Source: Streptomyces silaceus
GTDB taxonomy: Bacteria > Actinomycetota > Actinomycetes > Streptomycetales > Streptomycetaceae
Direction: 5' to 3'
DNA: 42,994 bases
NCBI RefSeq assembly: GCF_001419745.1
Contig: NZ_LIRJ01000373.1
Coordinates: 1-42,994 of the forward strand
Below, piece after piece: positions 8,986 through 15,887 of the stretch. Position 1 is the first letter of the stretch. Each line of letters starts with the position of its first letter. The translations under genes were made by a program, and so were the position numbers. A model generated the notes under the pieces. That model made no database searches, was not told the DNA's origin, and saw nothing but the letters and a program-made list of their open reading frames with translations.

Positions 8986-9013
8986 GGTCCACTCCAATGT
9001 GTCCCGTGAGGGA

Positions 9014-9043
9014 GTTCTAGGGGGCGGCTCATCGATCGTCCAA
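9014..9043 (-). promoter_or_regulatory. Candidate promoter of the PKS operon
   Basis: On the minus strand TTGGAC (9043-9038) and TAGAAC (9019-9014) are 18 bp apart, a fair match to a vegetative promoter, and would start transcription about 20 bp before the carrier protein ATG. A second copy of TTGGAC lies at 9064-9059, 21 bp upstream of the first; such direct repeats near the -35 box recall SARP operators. This is inferred from sequence only. Confidence 0.45.
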
Positions 9044-9116
9044 GTCACGGAATCAGATGTCCAATAGCTGACTTCCCTAGAGCGCAGAAGAGTTGGTTAT
9101 GGGCAGGGGCATGGGA

Positions 9117-9156
9117 GAGGGCGCCGTAACCGGGGTGTCCCGGTTACGGCGCCCTC
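9117..9156 (-). terminator. Strong hairpin terminator after the EhpG-like gene
   Basis: A perfect 18-bp stem (9117-9134 pairs with 9139-9156) with a GTGT loop lies 17 bp beyond the stop codon of the EhpG-like gene. No T-tract follows, as is common in Streptomyces. It separates the tailoring operon from the PKS operon, which therefore needs its own promoter. Confidence 0.85.
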
Positions 9157-9173
9157 GGGTGACACGGGTCGTT

Positions 9174-10541
9174 TCAGCCGCGAAGCACGGTCTTGCTGCG
9201 CATCAGGAAGTCCGCCAGATACCCGTCGTGGGGCATACCTGTGTCGGTCCAGTGGGTGGGGTGGTCTCCCACGTACACATTGCTGATGGTGGGGTCGTCG
9301 CAGAGGGCGTCGACGAGCGCCTCGTCGTCGGTGAAGGCGCTCATCACCAGCGTGTCGCGCAGGGGGGCGACGCCGGCCGTACGGTCCCAGGGCGCGACCC
9401 AGACACAGGGGCAGGGCACCTCGGTCCCCGCCTCGGGCGCGTCGGGCCGGTCGAGTTCGAAGACGGCGGGGCGCAGCACCGCGCTCCCGTCGCCGAGTTC
9501 GTCGGCGATGCCGTCACCGCCCAGCCAGGCTCGGGCGGCGCCCGCGGCACGGCCGAGAACGTAGCGTTCCAACGCCCTTGCGGAGCCGCCTGGTTGGACG
9601 GGCAGCCCGGCCTTTGGGTCCTCGGGCGGCAGGCTCGGCAGCACGGCGAGCCGTTCGGCGAGGGCCTCGGCCACCGGCGCCGGGTCGCCCTCGACGAAGA
9701 CGGCCGTGGCGTTGACGCAGCCCGTGCCCCCGTGGTGGGCGACGGAGTCCACCAGTGTGTCGAGGTGGCGCCGCCAGTCCACGTCCTTGGTGAGCAGGAT
9801 CTTGCTCCGGCCCGGACTCAGCGCCAGCACGCTCCGATCGTCGGCGTGCTCCCGGATGACCTCGTCGCTGCCGTACGCCAGATCGGCGTCCCGCAGCATG
9901 GCTTCGGCGGGCTCGTGCTCGGTGGGCAGCAGCACCACGTGATCGGGCCCGAACCCGGCGGCCCGCAGGGCGAGGACCAGCCGGTGCGGGGTGAGCGGTT
10001 CGCGCCGGGAGGGCCGGACGGCCACCCGGTAGCCGAGGGCGAGCGCCTCGGGCCACAAGGAGTGGGTACCGGGATGGTTTCCGGCCGCGTGCACGGCGAG
10101 GACGTCGCCGCGCCGCGCCCACACGGCCCGGCCGGTCCTGGTCAGTGGATCGCGCCAGTCGGTGACGGCTCCGGCGGGACGGGCGAACTGCAGACCGCGG
10201 TGGAGGTGGGTGGTGCGGTGGGTCAGGGTGCGGGTCGCGGCGCGGACCACGGTGAGGGGGAGGCCGGCGACCCGGCTGACAGCATGCTCGTACGCCTCCG
10301 GGGTCAGCCCGCCGAGTTCGGCGGTGGCGAACAGCCGGCCGGCTTCGGCGATCGCCGCGACCCGTTCGTCGACCGGCAGGGGGGTGGCCGCGCGCAGGGC
10401 GCCCATGGCGCGGCCGACGAAGACCTTGGGGGCGAGGCCGAGTTCACCGACTACCCGTCCGGACACGTCGGACACGGGCTGCCGGTGGTGTGCCCGGTAG
10501 GTCCCGGACGGGCCGAGGACGTCCAGAGGGACGGCGGTCAT
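9174..10541 (-). CDS. EhpG/LuxC-like acyl reductase (aldehyde dehydrogenase fold)
   Basis: This 455-residue protein belongs to the LuxC acyl-CoA reductase family. The probable catalytic Cys275 is in HHGGTGCVNATAVFVEG, and the cofactor region includes VLAVHAAGNHPGTHSLW (about 148-164). Such enzymes reduce an activated carboxylate to an aldehyde with NADPH. Its start overlaps the stop of the EhpF-like gene by one base (TGATG), so the two are translationally coupled. In D-alanylgriseoluteic acid biosynthesis, EhpF and EhpG have been proposed to convert phenazine-1,6-dicarboxylate to 6-formylphenazine-1-carboxylate through an adenylate. The same pairing beside phenazine genes suggests the same step here. 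A strong hairpin follows the gene. Confidence 0.85.
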   Translation of the reverse strand: MTAVPLDVLGPSGTYRAHHRQPVSDVSGRVVGELGLAPKVFVGRAMGALRAATPLPVDERVAAIAEAGRLFATAELGGLTPEAYEHAVSRVAGLPLTVVRAATRTLTHRTTHLHRGLQFARPAGAVTDWRDPLTRTGRAVWARRGDVLAVHAAGNHPGTHSLWPEALALGYRVAVRPSRREPLTPHRLVLALRAAGFGPDHVVLLPTEHEPAEAMLRDADLAYGSDEVIREHADDRSVLALSPGRSKILLTKDVDWRRHLDTLVDSVAHHGGTGCVNATAVFVEGDPAPVAEALAERLAVLPSLPPEDPKAGLPVQPGGSARALERYVLGRAAGAARAWLGGDGIADELGDGSAVLRPAVFELDRPDAPEAGTEVPCPCVWVAPWDRTAGVAPLRDTLVMSAFTDDEALVDALCDDPTISNVYVGDHPTHWTDTGMPHDGYLADFLMRSKTVLRG

Positions 10542-11641
10542 CAGTAGACCCCCTCGATCACGACCTCGTCGTCGAAGCGGGCCACGGGCGCGATGTCGGC
10601 GACCGAGTCACCGACACGGCCGTCGGGGCCCTTGATCCGGGTGGCGAGGTCGCGCTCCAGGTTGTTGGGCAGCAGCAGGCCCTTGCTGACGTGATTCATG
10701 ACGACCTGTCCGCGCTCGCCGTACGGAACCGGTCGGCCGCTCGCGGGGTCGATGACGGAGAAGGTGATGTAGGGCGAGAAGGTGTCGAAGATGCAGGGGT
10801 CGTCGTCGCCGAGGCCGTACCGCTGCCCGGCGATTCCCAGGATCATCGTGCTGCCGTAGTGGCCGTAGAGCGGGATGCCGGGGAAGATCTCGGTGCGGTA
10901 CAGCTGGCGGCTTTCGGCATCCATCTGGGTGCCGCCCCAGCGGATCGCCCGTACCTTCCGGTTGACGAGGTCCACGAGGTCGTCGCGGCGGGCCAGTCGT
11001 TCCAGCAGGGGCGGGGTGATCGTCATGACGCCGATGTCCTGTGTGCGCAGGACGAAGGCGGCCTGGTCGACGAGGTGTTCGGCGTAGTCGTCGGCGAGGT
11101 CGCCGCGGCCGGAGGCGATCAGCTTCTTCGCCCAGCGCGGGTCCAGGTCGATGAAGAACCCGAGACTTCCGTGCGTGGCGGCGGACTCCTCGAAGATCCG
11201 GCCCACGACGTGGGGACCGGAGGGGGTGACGCCGAGCCACTGGGCACCCCGGGGAAAGCCGTGGGCGTCCAGGTTGGCGTTGCTCCAGGCCACCATGCGG
11301 TCCATCCAGTCGCGGAGACAGACGACCCGCTTGGGCGCTCCGGTGGTACCGCCGCTCTCGAAGGTGCCGACGATGTCGGGGCGTTCGCCGTAGCCGCGCG
11401 GGACGAGGTCCCGCACCGGTACGTCCCGGAGTTCGTTGACGACGTTCGGGAACAGGGCGAGGTCGGCATGGGTCTTGATGTCGTTGCGCGGGTCGAAGTC
11501 GAGGCTCCGGGCGCGGCGGAGCCAGTACGGCGATCCCGTCTCGGGGTTGAAGTGCCACTCCATCGCGGCGCGGACGAACTCGTCGGGGTCCGGCGTGGCG
11601 TCGAAGGGCAGGTCCAGAACGGGATGGGTTGTTGGCGACAC
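10541..11641 (-). CDS. EhpF-like truncated adenylate-forming enzyme
   Basis: This 366-residue protein is related to phenylacetate-CoA ligase and LuxE. The phosphate-binding loop ESGGTTGAPK lies at residues 95-104, and IRWGGTQMD and PLYGHYGSTMILG correspond to later adenylation motifs. It ends right after the large domain (VARFDDEVVIEGVY), so the mobile C-terminal domain of ordinary ANL enzymes is absent. Exactly this truncation, at about 41 kDa, is the described hallmark of EhpF, which acts on phenazine-1,6-dicarboxylate in the D-alanylgriseoluteic acid pathway. It probably makes an acyl-adenylate that the coupled EhpG-like enzyme reduces. The GTG start at 11641 is chosen for AAGGAGG upstream. 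A LuxE role in bioluminescence is unlikely in this context. Confidence 0.87.
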   Translation of the reverse strand: MSPTTHPVLDLPFDATPDPDEFVRAAMEWHFNPETGSPYWLRRARSLDFDPRNDIKTHADLALFPNVVNELRDVPVRDLVPRGYGERPDIVGTFESGGTTGAPKRVVCLRDWMDRMVAWSNANLDAHGFPRGAQWLGVTPSGPHVVGRIFEESAATHGSLGFFIDLDPRWAKKLIASGRGDLADDYAEHLVDQAAFVLRTQDIGVMTITPPLLERLARRDDLVDLVNRKVRAIRWGGTQMDAESRQLYRTEIFPGIPLYGHYGSTMILGIAGQRYGLGDDDPCIFDTFSPYITFSVIDPASGRPVPYGERGQVVMNHVSKGLLLPNNLERDLATRIKGPDGRVGDSVADIAPVARFDDEVVIEGVY

Positions 11642-11677
11642 AGGTGGTCCTCCTTGGGCAGCGATGGGCGGCGGGGT

Positions 11678-12181
11678 TCAGCGGGGCGTGTGAAAGGTCC
11701 GCCCGTACCAGAGGAGCGGGGTGCCGGGGTCCCGTGCGTTCACCCCGGCGAAGGCACCGAACAGCAGGTCGTGGTCGCCCACGGCCACCACGTCGTGGCG
11801 CAGACAGCGGTACGCGGCGTGGGCGTCCGGCAGCACCGGCAAGGCGGTTCCCGGCCAGTGCGCGAACTCCTGCCCGGCGAAGCGGTCCACGCCGTGCCGG
11901 GCGAAGGTTCGGGCCAGGGCACGGTGGCGGTCGTCGAGGACGTTCACCACGAACTCGGGGGCGGACAGGAACGCGTCGCGACAGCTGGAGGTACGGGACA
12001 GCCCCACCATGAGCAGCGGTGGATCGAGCGAGACGGACACCACGGAGCTGGCGGTGAACCCCCAGCGGCGTCCTTCGTCGTCAGTGGTCGTCACGACGGT
12101 GAGAGCGGCCGGCAGCAGGGCCATGGCGTCGCGGAAATCGTCCGCCCCGGTCAACGGGGTGGTGGGAACAGGGGTGTTCAT
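11678..12181 (-). CDS. Flavin reductase (HpaC/DIM6 family)
   Basis: This 167-residue split-barrel NAD(P)H:flavin oxidoreductase makes reduced FMN or FAD for two-component monooxygenases. Family features are AMALLPAALTVVTTTDDEG near the N-terminus, GFTASSVVSVSLDPPLLMVGL (the flavin-binding SxxSvslxPP pattern), FVVNVLDDRHRALARTFA, and HDLLFGAF with a conserved His in the second half. Its ATG overlaps the stop of the sarcosine-oxidase-like gene as ATGA, and EhpF follows after 36 bp, so all four belong to one operon. The likely partner is the luciferase-like monooxygenase at 14603-15664, which needs free reduced flavin if it is FMN-dependent. That pairing is inferred from proximity. Confidence 0.92.
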   Translation of the reverse strand: MNTPVPTTPLTGADDFRDAMALLPAALTVVTTTDDEGRRWGFTASSVVSVSLDPPLLMVGLSRTSSCRDAFLSAPEFVVNVLDDRHRALARTFARHGVDRFAGQEFAHWPGTALPVLPDAHAAYRCLRHDVVAVGDHDLLFGAFAGVNARDPGTPLLWYGRTFHTPR

Positions 12182-13416
12182 CGTTTTCCCTCCTGCGCTG
12201 CGGGGGCCGTGGGCACGGCCTCACGCACCGTCGTGCTCATGCGTACGGGCGCCGGCGCGGGCCGGGTCCGGACGGCGAACCGGCCTGGCGCCAGGAAGTC
12301 GAGCGGCAGGCGCGCGGTCCTGCCCGTGGCCAGGTCGGCGAGCGCCTCGCCGATGCCCGAGGCGTGTTTGAAGCCGTGGGCGTTGCAGCCGCCCCCGACG
12401 ATGACGCGCGCGTCGTCGTCCAGCGCGCCGACGGCGAACTGGCCGTCCGGGGTGCGCGTGAAGAACGACACGGCCACCCGGTCGGGCAGTTCCGCCAGAC
12501 CCGGCAGCCGTCCCGGCAGCATCCGTGCGACGTCCGCCCAGTCCTCGGGCCGGACGAAGCGGTCGGCGTCGTCGTCGGGATCGATGGGGCGGGCCCCGGG
12601 GCCGTACCCCTCCAGACCGAGCTTGACCTCGTGGCCGCCTTCCCTGCCGTTGCCCCAGAGCACGGGGCCCTCTTCGGTCTCCCGCATGAAGACGGGGAAA
12701 CGCTCCAGGTCGTACCCACTGTCCTCCACGACGGGCCGGAACCAGGTCAACGGCATGCGCAGGGTCTCCAGCGGCAGCCCTTCGACGAGGGCGGAGAGCC
12801 AGGACCCGACGGTGATCACCACCCGCCGGACCCGGTGGACGCGCTCAGCGGTGCGGACCTCCACGCCTCCGCCGACGACCCGCACGTCCGTGACCCTGCT
12901 GTCGGTGAACACCCTGGCGCCCGCCGCCGTGGCGAGTCCGGTCGCCGCCCGGATGGACGCCTCGGGGCGGAGGATCCCGGCCGAGGGCTCCCATACCGCG
13001 AGGTGGTGGTCGGGCACCCCGGCCTGGCGGGGGAAGCGCTCGCGCAGCTGCCCCGGGGTCAGTGTCCGCACCTCGATGCCGTGGGAGCGGGCCGCCCGCA
13101 GGGTCCCGCCGACGATCGTGCCCTGCTCGGGCCCGATCAGCAGTCCGCCACCGGGAAGGAACAGCCTCTCGCCCGCATCGTCCTCCAGGCGCCGCCACAC
13201 CTCCGACGACCTGCGGGCGAGGGGCACGAGCGCCGGGTGCTCCAGGCACGTGATCCGGAACATCCGCGATCCCCCGGAGGACGAGCCCAGGGCGTGTCCG
13301 GGGCGGTGCCGCTCGAATCCGATCACGTCAACGCCACGGGCGGCCAGTTGCCACAAGGCCATGGCTCCCCAGGCTCCCAGGCCGACCACGGCCACGTCAG
13401 CGTCCCACCGGTTCAT
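12178..13416 (-). CDS. FAD-dependent oxidase of the sarcosine / N-methyltryptophan oxidase (DAO) family
   Basis: This 412-residue flavoprotein opens with a Rossmann dinucleotide motif (VAVVGLGAWGAMALWQLAARG) and keeps the SSGGSRMFR and GFKHASGIGEALADLATG segments of monomeric sarcosine oxidases. Those enzymes carry FAD on a Cys in a CxYTxTPD context; the matching stretch here reads SFFTRTPDG, so that Cys is Ser and the FAD is probably held non-covalently. The family oxidises secondary or tertiary amines or C-N bonds, so dihydrophenazine or an amino-bearing intermediate could be a substrate, but that is speculation. It is the first gene of the tailoring operon; GAGAGG precedes the ATG. The promoter should lie in the 290 bp shared with the divergent SARP gene. 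Confidence 0.88.
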   Translation of the reverse strand: MNRWDADVAVVGLGAWGAMALWQLAARGVDVIGFERHRPGHALGSSSGGSRMFRITCLEHPALVPLARRSSEVWRRLEDDAGERLFLPGGGLLIGPEQGTIVGGTLRAARSHGIEVRTLTPGQLRERFPRQAGVPDHHLAVWEPSAGILRPEASIRAATGLATAAGARVFTDSRVTDVRVVGGGVEVRTAERVHRVRRVVITVGSWLSALVEGLPLETLRMPLTWFRPVVEDSGYDLERFPVFMRETEEGPVLWGNGREGGHEVKLGLEGYGPGARPIDPDDDADRFVRPEDWADVARMLPGRLPGLAELPDRVAVSFFTRTPDGQFAVGALDDDARVIVGGGCNAHGFKHASGIGEALADLATGRTARLPLDFLAPGRFAVRTRPAPAPVRMSTTVREAVPTAPAAQEGKR

Positions 13417-13706
13417 GCGTGCCTCTCTCGCTCGCGCTCCGCTGTGGCCGGACCGGGTGGCACGGCGCCATCCACGACACCACGCGGCCGTCGTTCGGCA
13501 CGTGAGTGGTCGGTACTCAATTCACCACGTACGCAAGCCCGTTGAGCGCGCGTACGGCGCCCGCGGGCCGGGCTGCCGGGGCGCGTGCCCGGGAGCCGAT
13601 TGAGTAGCGCTCGCTCAGGCGCAGCCGTCGTACGCCGTGGTCCCCTCGGTGGCGGAGACGAGTGCACCAGGCAGGAAGCGGACGTGAGACGGCCAAGGGA
13701 GAACCA
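13417..13706 (+). promoter_or_regulatory. Divergent promoter region between the tailoring operon and the small SARP gene
   Basis: These 290 bp hold no gene and must contain promoters for both directions. TACTCAAT at 13514-13521 and its inverted copy ATTGAGTA at 13599-13606 are 77 bp apart and are the clearest paired sites. TTGAGC at 13552 is a related sequence. I could not place -10 and -35 boxes with confidence. Confidence 0.45.
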
Positions 13707-14582
13707 ATGCTCTTCAGGATGCTGGGTGTACCGGAGGTGTACGACGAGAGGCTGCGCCGGGGCATCCGGCTCACCAGCTCGAAGCAGGGCACCGTGCTGG
13801 GCGCGCTGATGGCCCGTACGGGAACGCCCGTACCGGTGGACGAGCTCATCCACGAGGTGTGGGGGGACCACCCCCCGGCGAAGGCGGGCAACGCCCTGCA
13901 GGCCCATGTCTCACGGCTGCGGCAGACGCTGTCCCTGGCGGAGCCGGAGACGGGCAACCAGTCCCGGCTCCTCACGAAGCGGTCGGGCTATGTGCTGCGG
14001 GCGCACGAGCGGGAGACCGACAGCGGGCAGTTCCGGCTGTCGGTGGCCCGCGCACGGCGGCTCGCCGATCGCGAACCGCATGCCACATACCACCAGTTGC
14101 GCCAGACCCTGGCGCTGTGGCGAGGTGAGGTACTGGAGGGGAGCGTCCGCGGGCCGATCTGCGCCGGGATGGCGGCGGAGCTGGAGCGGGTGCGGCAGGA
14201 CGCCCTGGAGGCGCTGTTCGACCTGGCGCTGCGCGTCGGCCGCCACGAGCACGTCCTCGGCGAGCTCCGGGAGGCGGTCCGGGCCCATCCGGAACGCCCC
14301 CGTTTCCGTACGCAGCTGGCGCGGGCCCTCACCCGCAGCGGCCTGACCGCCGAACCCCCGTCCGGCACGACGGCCGGGCTCGTGGCGCCCTCCGCTCCGG
14401 CCGACGGCGGCAGGCCGTCGCCACGGGCCCGAACGCAGTCGCCGGCGGAGGCCGGGCGGGCCGATGAACTGGCGCAGCTGCGCGGCCTGGTGCAGTTGCT
14501 GGCCTCGGAACAGCGTTCGCTGCGGGCCCGGCTGGAGCGGCTGACGGAGCTGGTGGGCAGCGGGGGCGCCGGCGCGACCTGA
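13707..14582 (+). CDS. SARP-family pathway regulator (small, DNA-binding plus BTAD domains)
   Basis: This 291-residue regulator has an OmpR-like winged-helix domain (residues 1-95, including PVDELIHEVWGDHPP and AGNALQAHVSRLRQTL, which ends SGYVLRAHE) and a bacterial transcriptional activation domain (about 100-225). There is no ATPase domain. The C-terminus after a Pro/Ala-rich linker is a heptad-like helix rich in Leu (LAQLRGLVQLLASEQ and LERLTELV), which could mediate oligomerisation and is not usual for small SARPs. SARPs activate antibiotic clusters by binding heptamer direct repeats beside the -35 region. The ATG at 13707 has GGGAGA upstream. It is divergent from the tailoring operon, which it probably controls. 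Confidence 0.9.
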   Translation: MLFRMLGVPEVYDERLRRGIRLTSSKQGTVLGALMARTGTPVPVDELIHEVWGDHPPAKAGNALQAHVSRLRQTLSLAEPETGNQSRLLTKRSGYVLRAHERETDSGQFRLSVARARRLADREPHATYHQLRQTLALWRGEVLEGSVRGPICAGMAAELERVRQDALEALFDLALRVGRHEHVLGELREAVRAHPERPRFRTQLARALTRSGLTAEPPSGTTAGLVAPSAPADGGRPSPRARTQSPAEAGRADELAQLRGLVQLLASEQRSLRARLERLTELVGSGGAGAT

Positions 14583-14602
14583 CGCCCGCCGCGCCCCGCC
14601 GG

Positions 14603-15664
14603 TCACGGAAACGCGGGCATGACCTCCGCGGCGAAGAGTTCCATCGCCGTGGCGGCGCGCGCGAAGGAAAGTCCGCCGGGGTTGAACTGCAGGCTGAAGG
14701 AGAGGTCGTCGCCGAATTTCCGGCGTACCGCGTGAATCTGATCGATCACACCGTCGGGGTCGCCCGCGAGCACCTTGTCGGCCGCCAAAGAAGCGGCGAA
14801 CTCGTAGTTCTTCGCCTTCTCCAGGAACTTTTCGTACCCGGGATAATCAGCGGACTTCTCGGTGGCGAGCGGGGCTACGGCCGCCGCCATGTGCTCGATG
14901 TAGTTGCGTTCGTAGAAATCGCCCTGCTGGAGCGCTTCTTCGCGGTTGCGGGAAACGTAGCAGGTGAATTTTATCTGGATGCGCCGGGCGGCCGGATCGT
15001 GGCCCGCGGCGTCCCAGGCGTCGCGGTAGGCGTCCAGCATCGAGGCGAGTTGCTCGACCGAGGTGACGGACGGCACCACTTGGAGGTGGTGACCGGCCGT
15101 GCCGGCGGCCGCGCAGGACTCGGCACTGGTGGCCGAGGCGATGTAGACCGGCGGGTGCGGTTGCTGGAAGGGCCTCGGCAGCAGGGTGACCGGGCCGAAC
15201 CGATGGAAGCGGCCCTCCCACACCAGGTCCTCGGTGGTCCACAGCCGGCGGCAGGCCTCGACGCCTTCGGTGAACCGGGCCCGGCTCTCGTCCATCGGGA
15301 CACCGAAGGCGGCGAACTCGGTGGGCAGGAAGGCTCGTCCGAATCCGACGTCGAGGCGGCCGTGGGAGAGGTGGTCGAGCATGGCGAGCTTCCCGGCCAG
15401 CTTCACCGGGTGGGTGAAGGCGGGGACGACAGCACCGGTGGCGAGGCGGATGCGGCTGGTGCGCGCGGCCGCGGCGGTGAGCAGGGTCACCGGATCGGGG
15501 CTGTACCCGCCGTAGGCGGTGAAGTAGTGCTCGACGGTCTGTGCCTGGGTGAATCCGAGGGACTCGGCGAGTTCGATGAGCCGCAGTGTCTCGTCGTAGT
15601 AGTCAGTGGCGGATTTCGTCGCCGGATCCACCACCGGGAAGAAGTTGACACCGAATTCCGTCAT
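14603..15664 (-). CDS. Luciferase-like (LLM class) flavin-dependent monooxygenase
   Basis: This 353-residue TIM-barrel flavoprotein belongs to the bacterial luciferase superfamily. It starts MTEFGVNFFPVVDP, contains TVEHYFTAYGGYSPDPVTLL, LATGAVVPAFTHPVKLAGK and LSHGRLDVGFGRAFLP, all typical of the family, and ends with a standard LLM tail. It would use FMNH2 or F420H2; the flavin reductase in the adjacent operon favours FMN. A likely role is ring or side-chain hydroxylation or Baeyer-Villiger oxidation of the phenazine intermediate. The start at 15664 is set by AGGAGG. It is transcribed alone, divergently from the DegT-phz operon, and its end lies 20 bp from the end of the convergent SARP gene. 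Confidence 0.9.
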   Translation of the reverse strand: MTEFGVNFFPVVDPATKSATDYYDETLRLIELAESLGFTQAQTVEHYFTAYGGYSPDPVTLLTAAAARTSRIRLATGAVVPAFTHPVKLAGKLAMLDHLSHGRLDVGFGRAFLPTEFAAFGVPMDESRARFTEGVEACRRLWTTEDLVWEGRFHRFGPVTLLPRPFQQPHPPVYIASATSAESCAAAGTAGHHLQVVPSVTSVEQLASMLDAYRDAWDAAGHDPAARRIQIKFTCYVSRNREEALQQGDFYERNYIEHMAAAVAPLATEKSADYPGYEKFLEKAKNYEFAASLAADKVLAGDPDGVIDQIHAVRRKFGDDLSFSLQFNPGGLSFARAATAMELFAAEVMPAFP

Positions 15665-15887
15665 CTGCGGGCCTCCTGAGTGTCTGCATTCGAGCGGGGT
15701 CCAGAAAAGAGGCGACACCCCATGGCCGTCAAGTTCAGGAAGCGGTGATACGTCAGTCTGTCAGCAGCGGGTCAGGAAAGGCCTTTTCCCATTGCTCGGG
15801 GAACGTCCGGGCTGATTGTTTGCTGACCGTGCGTTGCCGCGGAGGAAGCGGCAGCCGATCCCCGACCCGAACGCCGGAGGACCCGTC
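15665..15887 (+). promoter_or_regulatory. Divergent promoter region in front of the DegT-phzDE operon
   Basis: This 223-bp gap separates the LLM monooxygenase from the eight-gene plus-strand operon. It contains GTCAG three times in a row (15752, 15760 and 15771); the second pair is 11 bp apart, one helical turn, as in SARP or other activator sites. GGAGG precedes the ATG at 15888. No clear -10/-35 pair was found. Confidence 0.4.

Noticed and set aside
9174..15664. A lux-like bioluminescence operon (LuxC-like, LuxE-like, luciferase-like and flavin reductase genes close together)
   Set aside because: There is a single LLM-class monooxygenase rather than a LuxA/LuxB pair, no LuxD, and the LuxE-like protein has the EhpF truncation. 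The phenazine context explains the genes better.
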